Shown here in pieces: positions 42,795-54,102 of a stretch of 64,000 bases of DNA. Each line of letters begins with the position of its first letter. Within the stretch, counting starts at the first letter, position 1. The position numbers and the translations under genes are program-made. The notes under the pieces are model-generated. The model was not told the origin of the DNA. It made no database searches and saw only the letters and a program-made list of their open reading frames with translations. Origin of the DNA: Nemertoderma westbladi. Taxonomy: Eukaryota > Xenacoelomorpha > Nemertodermatida > Nemertodermatidae. The stretch spans positions 372,001 through 436,000 of the forward strand of contig JAUCBJ010007289.1 of the NCBI GenBank assembly GCA_032718475.1. Reading direction: 5' to 3'.

Positions 42795-43913
42795 AATACT
42801 CTCAAAGGGATTTATAACTAAAATAGTGCAAGCTACCAGCTTATTGGCTGATGTGCTGTACGGAGATATCTGGGCTCAGTTTAATCGGCCAACTAGCTTA
42901 GAGAGGTTGCCTTAGCCTTGCTGTTCGTGTCGGCCAATAGAATTTGCGTAGGCGTTGATTTCGACCTATCCCAGCGCTACTGAACTGAATTTCCTATCTC
43001 TATGCTCATCCTCTGTGTTGAACGGGGCTTCGTGGAATAAGGGTTTTTGGTATACTCGTATAGTGGTAGTAGTCACATGTTTCTGTTGTTGTGTTCCCAT
43101 TTTTCGCCATAACACCGGCTTTTGGAACAACTCTAGTAAAACTGCTTAGATTATAGAAAGTATAACTGTTACCGGCGGTGTTACCTCACTTAATTTAACT
43201 GCACTAATCATATTGTTTGTACTGCTATTTACCGTCAGTTATTAATTGTATCTATTTGTTGATGGAAATATTGCTCTTTGGAGAATACGGATAAATCACC
43301 CAAAATTCCCAATTTTCTTGATACACTACAGGTTAGAGAGGCGGGCTATATATAACAATTGCGATTTATATCAATGTGGTGTGTATTGAATCTAATGTTA
43401 TTTAGTAGACACTACCTGAGTCAATTGCTGTTCTCTTTATGTGTGATCAAATATACTGACGGTCGGCAGAATAGTGTGCATGATTGTGAGTGTGATGTGA
43501 CTGGTAACAAAGCATTTCCTAAAGAATGCGACTTATACTTTAATCATAAGCCTTATCGTTGCGTTTAGTATAAGTCCTAGCTCTGTTTAAATAGATAGAG
43601 CGCCACGTCCTAAAGGAACTGTTAATATTTCCCGAAAGTTAATAATATCTGTCAGAAATTACATATTAGCGATCAATCGAATAATACAGTAGGCTTACAC
43701 TGCAACCTTACACTGCAATAATAAAATCTAAGCATCCGAATTCAGCCTCCCGGGTGTAGATCCATCGGGTGAATGATCGCGCATGGGCTGGCTTCGGCTA
43801 ATGTTTTGTTTATTAGCATAAAATATTGTCGTATGCTAAAGGTGTGTTAATTAACTAAAAGACATATAAATTTTGGCAGGTTAAACTGCTAAAGGTCTTC
43901 AAAAGCGCGAACA
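42729..43913 (+). repeat. 3' LTR of element D, truncated
   Basis: Starts TGTAAAAGCTTTTG after the purine tract GGGAGCGG, as in element C. From 42814 it equals the left copy. It ends abruptly at GCGAACA, where copy 2 of the 942-bp block starts; the two share CA at the joint. Confidence 0.85.
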
Positions 43914-44853
43914 TAAGTTAATTAAGCGTGTTGTACCTCTGTATTTAGAACGAACCTACCAGTGTATCTCTGACTTTTAGTTCCTTAAACATCCCGCTTT
44001 TCGTGCATATTAGACATAGATCCATTTCCAGTTTATTTAAACGCATTGACTTGTCTACTAATATTATAATGTGGGGCGAGCGACGAAAGTAAGCGAGGTT
44101 AGCATACAGGTACCACTAAAAGTAAAAAGTAAAGTTAATTTTCTTCGGCCACTAGGCCAGGGATTACGCACAAAGTCTGACGACTTATTTCCAGTGCGGT
44201 CCCCCCAGAACTTTACTCCCCAGAGGAAACTCTAGTACTCATTTAGCTACCACTTAAGGATGCAAGGCAGAGATGCGCCCTGGCTGGTCCCTATAAAGCA
44301 TTCGTGCCGAAACGAAAACTGCCCTGGCCCATGTGAGGATCGAACCCACGACCTACAGGAGATGTGAATTCAATGCAACCACTACACCAAGGTGGAAATT
44401 GGTCTCACTAACTCAATCGGTGTGTCTGTGTGTCTCCAGAAAGACCAAAATTTTGACAGTTAACTTTGAAAGTCCTCAGCAAGTCTCTGATCGGATGAGC
44501 ATAAGCTCAAAAGATGGTATGCTTGAGCATGTGGATGACTTCCGTTACCTGGGATCATGGATCCGGAAGTCAGGTGAGGACCTTCGAATACGTAAGGGAA
44601 AGGCATGGGCAGCCTTGAATAGGCTTTCCAGGATTTGGAAGTCACCGAGAATTAATTGGAAACTTAAGGTCCGATTATTTAGAGCAACAGTAGTTCCAGT
44701 ACTCCTCTATGGGAGTCCATGCTGGGCTCTAACTGCTGAGGACACCAAATCTCTGGATGGCACATTTACAAGAATGCTACGCCGGGTTCATTGTGTCAAG
44801 TACAATGCACACATCTCCAACCAGACACTATAAACATTGGAGGTGTCTCATTG
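43912..44853 (+). repeat. 942-bp duplicated block, copy 2 (right of element D)
   Basis: Identical by eye to 31436-32377. Unlike copy 1 it continues without a break into the rest of the RTE LINE (44854 onward), as an allele without element D would. Confidence 0.9.
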
Positions 44854-45111
44854 GTTCCCCCAAGCTTGACACTAGAACAAAGCAGCCTCCTTTTTGCAGG
44901 ACATTGCTTTCACCGTGAGGACCAGCCAATGCATTATATTGTGCTTTGGCAGACTCATGGAGTGAATAAGCATGGTGGACAGCCCATGACTTTCTTGAGA
45001 CGCATCTTAAAGGACACTGGCCTTGAAGATGCGGATGATCTAGCAAATGTCATGGGTGATAGGGAGTTGTGGCGGTGCAATTTTGTCGATAAGCCGGCAC
45101 AGCATTCTTAA
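44429..45111 (+). pseudogene. RTE LINE C-terminal fragment, complete 3' end
   Basis: RT C-terminal domain as at 31953-32377, then, after a frameshift near 44835, the final part SLVPPSLTLEQ to NFVDKPAQHS (frame 44791-45111). It is followed by the same 3' tail as the minus-strand LINE (GCAGCTGCAATGCAGCATG), ending near 45150. Confidence 0.8.
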
Positions 45112-45150
45112 AAATGCAGCTGCAATGCAGCATGCCGATCCGAGTAGTAG

Positions 45151-45217
45151 TGTCTGTTGCTCTGTTGTTCTGTTGATCTGTTGATCTGTTGTTCTGTTGA
45201 TCTGTTGTTCTGTTGTG
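45151..45217 (+). repeat. CTGTTGAT/CTGTTGTT microsatellite at LINE 3' end
   Basis: About eight units of CTGTTGWT type directly after the LINE end. RTE elements commonly end in short tandem repeats. Confidence 0.75.
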
Positions 45218-46092
45218 TCCAATTTTAAACGTTAATAACTCAGCCAAATCTCGATAAAATATATCCAAACTTGGTACACATGTAGTCTGGCAAAAGTTTA
45301 GAAATGTTCTAAGTAGAATTTGAGTGTGGTCTTCGTGCATCATCTGTGTAACTGTCTTGCAGTTATAATAAATTTATCTATCCAAAAATTATTAGGCTTG
45401 GCATCATCAGCTGGTTGCTAGGAGACTGCAGGATATACCGGTAGGTACTGTTCACTGCTGTTGCTGTATGTGGTAGGCCTAGCTTTCGAGGCTGGTTGTC
45501 AGTCTGTCAGTGTGGTACTACTACTGCACTATCTGAGTATTGGTAAGTGCGGTAGGCAGGTAGGGAGTCCTGCCACTCCTGCAATTGCCTGAGTGATGTC
45601 TGAATTGCGATATCGCGACTATTCAGCCATATCATGTACCGGTATGGTATGATACCTTAATCTTATCAAACATATGTTTAGTACGGTACCGGTACTGTTA
45701 CCACCAATCGGCTCAGCAACGGCAACCATGCAGCCATGGAAGTTATGAAATTATGCGGACTTAAGACAGACTGACATATTGTCAGGTTGTACCAGCTGAC
45801 CTTTACTCCATGTTCCGGTATCCACTACTGCACTAGGTACCCCAACAGCCCAATACTGCAATGCCCAGCAACGTTTTGGAATTGTGCCGGTTCTCAAACA
45901 ACTTGCCATCAAGGCCACCGCCTCTGTCTGTCGCAGTGTCGTTGGCGACCTCGACTTTTGGTATCGCTACTGCGCTATCGCTGCGGCTACGGGCAAACTG
46001 GACTAACCGATGAGCGAGACCCAAGGACTGAAGAATGCATTGAATTTTTTGAGTAGTTTGACTGTGGACTTCTATGACATCGTTGCCAAGCC
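45218..46092. other. Unassigned stretch before element C
   Basis: No gene recognised. Several ACCGGTA motifs. Short open frames at 45787-46056 (+) and 45833-46129 (-) overlap each other and resemble nothing known. Confidence 0.5.
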
Positions 46093-47225
46093 TGTAAAAG
46101 CTTTTGCGGATATAATCAGACCCTTGCACGCAAAGTACCGTGTGGGTATTTTAACGGACATAAAAGTTGTTTTCCTATATGTGTGCTTTGGCGGACATGG
46201 AAAGGCACAAAACCCGCAATGCGTCAAATTCTCTAGCACAGTGTAGCCTTGATGATTCAGATTACGACATCTAACAGGTGGTTGCTGGCATGGAAACGGC
46301 CGTTGGACACATGGTTCTTTGTTTCAGCTTAACAGCCAATCAGAGCGATTTTTACTGTCGATGTGGAGATATTCTACAGATCGTGCTAGGAGTGTTCAGT
46401 CTTACTGTTTTCGTGTTACTGTTGTGTTGTTTCTATCTAGGCCAAGAACACCGGCTCTGGAGTCAATTCGTTTCAGACTTTAGAAGAAACATTAGTAGGC
46501 TTAGATTATAGAACGTATAACTGTTATCAACACAGTCGTATGGCATATCGTATCATTGATACATTATCGGTACATTGTCATATCATATCTTAACCTACCG
46601 TCTTAATGCTTTTTACTGTTGTTATTACATTGGTTGAATATTATTATTTGGAGAACATCTATAAAGAACCCAAATTTCCCAATTTTCTTGATACACTACA
46701 GGTTAGAGAGACAGGTTACATATAGCGATTGCGACTTATATTCTCGTGGTTTGTAGTGAGTTTAATGCTATTTGATAGGCACTACATGAGTCAATTGCTG
46801 TTCTCTTTATATATGATAAAATTCATTGACGGTCGGCAGAATAGTGTGCAGTATTGTGCGTTACCGGTAGTGTGCATGATTGTGGCTGATAACTAAGCAT
46901 TTCCTAAAGAATGCGCCTCATACGTGAATCATAAGCCTTACAGTCTTACAGTTGTGTTTAGTATAAGTCATATCTCTGTTTACCTAGATAGAGCGCCACG
47001 TCCTAAAGGAACTGTTAATATAATACTCGTCAGAAATTATTTATTAACGATCAATCGAATAATACAGTAAGCTTACACTGCAATAATAAAATCTAAGCCC
47101 TCCGAATCCAGTCTCCCAGGTATATCCAGCGGGTGAATGGACGCGCACTAGGCTGGCTTCGGCTAATGTTGTGTTTATTGGTATTAAATACTTGTCATTT
47201 ACTAAAGTCTATTTGTAAACCAAAA
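46093..47225 (+). repeat. 5' LTR of element C (compared part)
   Basis: Begins TGTAAAAGCTTTTG and matches 62851-64000. The LTR continues beyond 47225 by an unknown length, because the right copy leaves the window. A small ORF with a hydrophobic stretch (46278-46511) occurs in both copies but is not kept in the LTR of D. Confidence 0.9.
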
Positions 47226-48943
47226 GACATATAAATTTTGGCAGGTTAAACTGCTAAAGGTCTTCAAAAGCGCGTACAATAACAGTTATTTTCTTTATTG
47301 CAGTAAGCAATAAAGTTGAAAGTACCGGTCGACCGGTAAACCTGAACCAGTACTGCTGTAGGTCCGTAGGCCCAACTACCTGAACCGGTACTGCTGTAGG
47401 TCCATAGGCCCAACTGCTTGAACTGGTACTGCTGTAGGTCCGTAGGCCCAACTACCTGAACCGGTACTGCTGTAGGTCCGTAGGCCCAACTGCCAGAACC
47501 GGTACTGCTGTAGGTCTGTAGGCCTAACTGTCTAACCGGTACTTCCAGTATAAGTACATTAGTATTATTCGATTTTTGATAATTGTATACCGGTAGGTCT
47601 CGATATTAAATCGGGGACGCCTGGTTTTTATTGGGATTTTACTCATCAGACAGAGATTTTACTGATCTTCTTCAGATATTTTGTAGGCTGGATTGTTGTC
47701 TAGTTGTTATTAGGTCTGAAGGGACTGCTGCGTGTGTAGAGTTTGTCTGATAAAGTGCCAGTTAGTAAGTTGGGGCAGCCAGAGCTGTAAGGTCAATCCC
47801 CTCTTAAAGAATAATTCGTACTACCGTGTTAGAACGCATACTAACTAACCATTTCGGAATCTGCACATACTGTAGTTTATTTAGGCTTGATGGTAGTCTG
47901 CCAGCGTTTGGTTTATATTTTGTTTGAGTATTCTGTATGGGTAGCGTAATATTTATTATTCAGAGTTTATGCGATTATTCGCAACATTCATGTCCCCAAG
48001 TTTATTCCTACAGTAATTGTGCTTGTTACACATACCGTTATAGTTAAATTAACCCCGGTACTACACGGGCTGCTTGGCGTAGGTAAAGACTGGTGACTTT
48101 GTGCTCCGGTCACTCCAGCAGATGCCGTGGTTCTTTTAACTGTTCAAGTATATTTAACTGCTAGTTATCTGTTTTTAATAAGTACTTGTACCTAATTTAG
48201 GGTTTGGTGTACAGTGCTTTCCGAAAGTAATTAGTGTGTAGGCAGTGTATTGTGTTGTAAAGTGGTTAATAGGCACGTTGGATCTGGTAGTCCGCGGTAA
48301 TTAACTTCCAGGTAGGAACACTCCGTGATACATAACGTAGTACCTATAGCGATACGGCTATAGGTCGTCAGGCGGTGGTATTTTCCTATCTGGACAGCGC
48401 ATATATTTACTACTACTTATTATTCTCAAATACCGTAATATCCTGTCTGTTGTAATAACCAGAAGTTCTAACCCTTTGTTGGGCTGGTTTGTAGACTTCC
48501 TGTAAAATTACCCTAAAATTTCGTACGTAATATTTTGTTGTGTTTTTAATTAGAGAATTGATCTCACCCGTATCGTAAGTAATTTGTAGTATTAAGTAAC
48601 TTAGGTAAATTAGAATTATCTGTTTTAGTTAAATTTCTATTTCTGTTTCAGTTAAAGTAACCAAGTAACCCTAAAATTTCAGAAATTCAATTATTCTAAA
48701 ATAATTGACATACCGGTATTTACCATAGGCTTATTATATTTATTTCTATAAATTTGGGCTGAAATCATACCGGTATTCTGTAATTACTTCTAGTTAATTA
48801 CAATACTTATATATACTATAAGTGTATACCGGTATTCTAATATATTGTAATTAATTACCGGTACTAGGCCAACAGTCATACTAAATTACTAGACTTGCTT
48901 TAACTGTAACTATAGCAGTAAGCATTCAACTGTATAGATAAAC
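47226..48943 (+). other. LTR end and leader of element C
   Basis: 1.7 kb without a gene, related to 33480-35711 of element D. It holds the 38-bp minisatellite and a single copy of the segment that is duplicated in D. Confidence 0.6.
47325..47545 (+). repeat. 38-bp minisatellite in LTR or leader of element C
   Basis: About five units of the pattern GAACCGGTACTGCTGTAGGT followed by CCGTAGGCCCAACTACCT, with one or two changes each. Element D has about one unit at the same place (near 33600). Confidence 0.85.
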
Positions 48944-50329
48944 ATGTCTGACACCCAGCAAAACCTGTCAGACAGTCTAATCGATACAACCATCTGTGAC
49001 ACAGATAGGAGTGTGGAGCGATTAAGAAAGGGGTTCAGCTCACCTCCTGCTGAAAGAAAGGTCATCCCTCCAGTAGTAGTATCAGACCCTAGGCTAATCC
49101 AACACCGTAGGTCTATCATCGGCACTCGGGCCCAGGTCAAACAGAATCAAGAAGCAGCTGTCCAACTGCAGCAACAGCCTAGTCAAGAAACTCGTTCCCA
49201 GCGACCCGATAGCTCCAGTAGTTCGGATACTGTAGAGCTGACCCCCGAACGCGGAGTGAAGATGGCGGATGCAGCCTATTCGGATCCCCTTCTCACTCTT
49301 CCTGCCGCAGTACTAACTACGATATTGATTGCGGTGGAGGAACACCAAGCCGATTGGGCAAGAAGTAAGCGAGCGACCCAAGATAGTTATGCGGGATACG
49401 ACAGGGAAGAATTGATGTCTATTGTCGAGTCACAATGGAACTTTCCCTGACCCGGATTCCCGTTAGACTTGTCTGAAGCTACCTGGGAAGACATACACAG
49501 GATGGGAGTGACTAAAGATACGATGGATCCAGCTGTTTGGAAGAGGTCGGCAGCAGGATATGTGCAGGGATTCTTCGGCTCATTAGAGCGATTAGAAGAA
49601 CAACTGTTTCGACAACCCCAAGGACCTCAAGAGCAGGAAGAGCTGCTTTATCAAGTATGCGAAAGAACCCTACGCATTAGACTAATCCTATCAGCCTTTG
49701 AGGAAACTTCTAAAAGAAGACAGGACACGTCGCTGCAAGTTGCTGTCAAGACTTGGTTCCAGCGGGTAGGTCTCAAAGTTCAAGAAACGGCCCAGTGGAA
49801 ATCCCAGCTGGCTGAGAGACCAACCTATGAAGAACCAACCGATGCCACCCTTTCTCAAGAGGAAAGCGAAGGGACAGCAGCGGAGAAGCCGCCCTCTAGA
49901 GACGCTATTGACATTTATCTGTCCGACTATCAGCGATTCCTAGGAGACGAAGAGTTGAGGAGACGACTGGCTGGACTTCGCCCCAATAGTGAAGGAGCCA
50001 AGCTTGTGTTGGACTCAATCGATGCGGAAATGTTAGCTGCAAACCAAGCTAAATTTGATGAAAAACTCCGCCTCGCTAGAGTCCAAGAAGAACAAGTAAA
50101 GAAAAAACGGATAGAGGACCGAAAGGCAGCAGCGGCGGCAGAAGCAGAAGCAGAAAGAAAGGCAGCAAAGGCAGAAGCAGAAAGAAAGGCAGCAAAGGCA
50201 GTGGCAGAAGCAGAACGGAGAGCGTCTGAGGAGATTACCCAACTGGAGTTGGAAAATCTGCAAGAGACGCAAGACAACATAAATAAACAGTTAACTGCTA
50301 GTCAAATGCAGATGATGATGATGAGATGA
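48944..50329 (+). pseudogene. gag: Element C gag, N-terminal part, with in-frame stop
   Basis: Starts MSDTQQNLSDSL, comparable to element D (MSDTKRALSDSS) but with a longer N-terminal extension. TGA at 49448-49450 replaces a Gly codon present in D, and the same frame continues (given as 49469-50329 from its first ATG). The second half has an Ala/Glu/Lys coiled coil (near 50100-50240) missing from D, ending in an ATG repeat that codes four Met. The frame closes at TGA 50327-50329, overlapping the next start. Confidence 0.8.
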
Positions 50330-53300
50330 TGAGATCTACTCCCAAACGCCAGGGATACACATCATCGGAGGAAAGCGAAACCACCGATCCTGAAGGTGGA
50401 GGAAATAGATCTCGTCTAAGCAGGCGTAGAAAAACATCTCACCGTCACAAATTGCCTGATTTGCCCCCAGCGGTTAGAAGACAACTAGCTAGCACAGACT
50501 TAAGTAGTATAGAACCTACAGACCAAATTATTAAGGTCAAAAGACTCCCTACTATAGTTGATGAGCCTGAAATAATTAGGCCTGTCGTTCCCAAAGCCAC
50601 TCCTGTGCTAGAGACCCCTGTACTTCCAGAGCTTAACTCTAAATTCCCTTTACACAGTACTACACTGCCTGTACCCGGTAGAACAGTCCATGAGAATATC
50701 CCTGTCCTGGAAGCTGAGAGAGAAATCAAAGATTTGTCTCCCGTCGTCCCGCGTCGGCCCGCTACAATGTTGGCGACTCCCACTTCGGCGGTCGAGTGGG
50801 TAGAGGAGGGACGGCGGGGGATGAATCTCCTGCTCGGACAGATGCAGGAGACTGTCCACCAACTTAAGGGAACAGTAAGGGAAGGTAGGGCAGAATTGCA
50901 AGAAGAGCAGCAAAGTATCGCGCTAGAACGCGACAAATTAGTCAATATACAAAAGGGTATACCAATACCCCCAGTAACATTGTGTCAACCTGTTAGGTCT
51001 GAAGTATTACATGCGCAAGGTGTGGAGCCTACACGCATCTATACTGCTAGTGAAGTAGAAACTCCTATAGCAAACCCTATTAAGGGTGATTATAAACCTG
51101 TTGTTAATGATATTCCTTATAGACCTGATAATAATCCGAGAAATTTATATACCGATAATTCGATATTAAATAATACGATGGCCCAAGAAAGCTTTACGCG
51201 TCAGATGGCTAGAACAGAAGCCCGACAAGTGGTCAAAGTGGGAGAAATCGTCAAATTCAATGGAGATGAGATGAAATGGTTACCCTTTAATGAATATTAC
51301 AAAGATAGCATACAGAACTCTGTACTATCTAATGGAGAGAAACTTAGATTCCTCATCAAGTGCTTGGAAGGACCTCCCAAGTTAATGGCGTTAAAGTTTA
51401 TTGGACATCCAGATGGATTAAGACAAGTTTGGGACACATTAAACATCAGGTATGGTAACAAGGATAACATAGCTAAGTTTTTGTATGCAAAATTAGTAGC
51501 CCCCCGAAACTTCCTTAGTAGCGGGATTATAGAGTTTTCCGATGAGATTCAGGAGATCTGTAGACAATTGGACTGGTTAGGTAAGTCTCATGAATATCAG
51601 AGTTCCATGGTTATTGGAGCTGTAGTCTCTACTTTACCAAAGGGTGGAGTATGTACACGCTGGGATAAGAAGGTGTTGTATATGAATGAGCAGCAACGAC
51701 GAGGCCCTACCATGGCTGATCTCATGTCCTTCTTAGATGGTGAAGTAAAGCTACAACTCATCAAGCAGTCCAGAGAGAAAACATCGGAAAATAAGGTAAG
51801 TGAGAAACCCGTTTCTAGGAGAAGAGTAACACCAGTGTGTTACACTGACGACGGCGAAAGCCAAGCTTCTCAAGAAGAAGACAGCGGAAAAGACACTGAC
51901 AAATTTTACTACGTTAACAAAACCTCAAAAGACGTAAGTAAATACAAGGCTCGAACCAACGATAGGAGAGAACAGGTTGCCAAGACTCCTCCTCAGTCTC
52001 CTAACAGAATGCACGGAAGAAAGCCCGAAGAAAGAACGAGAGTGCATCAAGTTACCCAAGGTAAAGTGAGTAACATCAAACCAAACTGTGCGCTGTGCGA
52101 CGGGTCCCACCGTTTGAGTGCGTGTGCTGAATTTCTAAAGAAATCCCTTGTAGACAGACGTGCAGTCATGTGGGATAAGCGGTTATGCTATAATTGCCTC
52201 AGATCAGGACACCAACGGCGAACCTGTTACTCCGACGTAAAGTGTGCAAAGTGTGGCGCGAAACATCACATCTTGTTACACAGTGAGTTCGAACGAGACA
52301 ACCCGAGTCAGGTAAGTGAGCCTGAGCTACATGTCCAATTCAGTGATGTAAATGACACTGATCAAGAGTCTGAGATGGAAGGATTCTATACTGACGAATT
52401 CTCCGACGCCAACGAATCCTGTTATCTAATCAATACCGCGGTGTATCGAGCACTTACTTACGAAAAGGACACCGACAATGAGTTCCCCCCAACTACTTTT
52501 GCCAGACAACCATCTTGGAAAGCCCCAACTTCCAACGTAGGAATCAGAGAATTTCCTGTAGTGCAGGTGAGGTTCATGGTCCTAACAAATATCTTTGCTG
52601 GACAACCCAAATTCCGGACTAAATTGAATATGTCAGGAATTATGCAGGTTTGGAAATCTACCCTAATGGCAGATTACTATGTAGGTGTGTTGTCCACCCC
52701 CCAGGATAAATTAGGAGCACAAGGTATAAGGTCGGTAAAAATGGTGGCTATAAAGAACTTTGCTACTACCCAAGCAGATCTTTATAATTGGGACGAGGAT
52801 GAGAGCATCCAACAGCTTAAGATACCTCGATTCCAGACAGATTATCCTGGAGTGCAAATACTCATCGGCCAAAACGCGCATGAGGTGCTCGAGACATTGG
52901 AGAAACGGCCTGCTCAACCGCAGCCACTGCAAACCTATGCGGTAAGAACTAGAGTAGGTTGGTACTTTACTGGCCCTTCCCGCAGAACTCTCGAAGAGAG
53001 AATGCCACAAGAACGAATATACCAAGCAAACGATTGTGAAGTGGAGAGCAGTGAGGTGGACGAACTAACTGAGGGAACACCATACTCCTCAGATAATGAC
53101 GACATCTACCAATTCTTCGATGAAGAGAACACAATCGACCTACTTACAGAAAACAAAACTTGGAAAAACCAGGTGAACCTATGTCAACTGATTCGCCCAT
53201 CGGGACCCATTGACTACAATGATGAACTAAATGACGAGATAGAGCGCTACAACGCTAGAACTCGGGACGAACTCGCCGTACGATTCTTTACTCAAGAATT

Positions 53301-54102
53301 GGTAGAGCCCAATTCATACGATAAGGCCCTATCGATAGAAGAAGAAAGAGCCAAGCAAATCCAGGAAACAACTACACGTTTTTTAAAAGATCAAGGTAGA
53401 TATGAAATCGGCCTACCATTTCGAAAACGAGAACCTAGATTTATAAATAACAGACCCTTGGCAGAGAAAAGAATCACTCAATTACATCGACGCCTTACGG
53501 CTAATGCTTCAGCTAAAGAGATGTACCAAACTCAGTTGAAGAAATTTATTACAAAGGGATACGCGGAGCGAGTACCGGAAGGAACACCAGTAACTGAGAG
53601 AACGTATTACTTAACACATCATTACGTTCCCAAACCCGGTAAACCCCATGAAGTACGAGTCGTATTCGATGGCTCCGCTCTATATATGGGCCAATCCCTC
53701 AATTCCGAGTTGTTACCAGGACCCAACTTACTCCAATCTTTGTTGGGAATACTTTTAAGATTAAGACAATATTCCATCGCGTTCGCCTCCGATATAGAAG
53801 GAATGTTCTTACAAGTCAAGGCGCTGGATAGAGATAGAGACAGCCTGAGATTTCTGTGGTGGCCTGAAGGAGACCTCAACCAGAAACCGGTAGAGTACTG
53901 GATGACCATCCAGGCTTTTGGGATCATATCAAGCCCTTCCAACGCCTGCTCCGTGGTGCGGACCACTGCGAATGACAACCGGGACGCCTTCTCAAAAGAG
54001 GTGATAGACAACATCAAGCGTAATATATACATTGACGACAATTTAAGGTCCCTTCCATCAGTAGAAGAAGCCATTGATGTCGCGAAAGGAACGGTAGAGT
54101 GA
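50326..54102 (+). pseudogene. gag-pol: Element C gag core, zinc knuckles, damaged protease and RT
   Basis: ATG 50326 overlaps the preceding stop (ATGA), one frame back. Residues about 290-500: DUF1759-like gag core. Zinc knuckles from about 52087: CALCDGSHRLSAC, CYNCLRSGHQRRTC, CAKCGAKHH. The protease active-site motif seen in D (LLDSGSTG) is missing: a 1-base and a 71-base deletion near 52570-52590 remove it but keep the frame. RT follows: VVFDGSALYMGQSLNSEL, FASDIEGMFLQVKALDRDRD (motif A), and the catalytic YIDD box near 54028. The frame ends at TGA 54100 within the RT and continues in the same frame. Confidence 0.88.

Larger units (their letters stand above)
32378..43913 (+). mobile_element. 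Element D: BEL/Pao deletion derivative with open gag-protease
   Basis: Close relative of element C (same gag, spacer and XY remains). It has LTR sequence at both ends, identical by eye over 1100 bp. Relative to C it lacks RT and most of RNase H, integrase, and the X-Y middle with the exonuclease-like domain. Gag plus protease remains a single open frame of 1288 codons. Both LTRs are incomplete: the left lacks the first 85 bp, the right is cut at 43913. Confidence 0.85.

Noticed and set aside
45151-45217. Short regular repeats that could suggest a CRISPR array
   Set aside because: Units are 8 bp without spacers and sit directly after a LINE 3' end, as RTE tails do.
54100-54102. TGA in the RT of C as programmed readthrough or selenocysteine
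   Set aside because: It lies inside a conserved RT region, no recoding structure was seen, and the copy has other disabling changes. A plain nonsense mutation is simpler.
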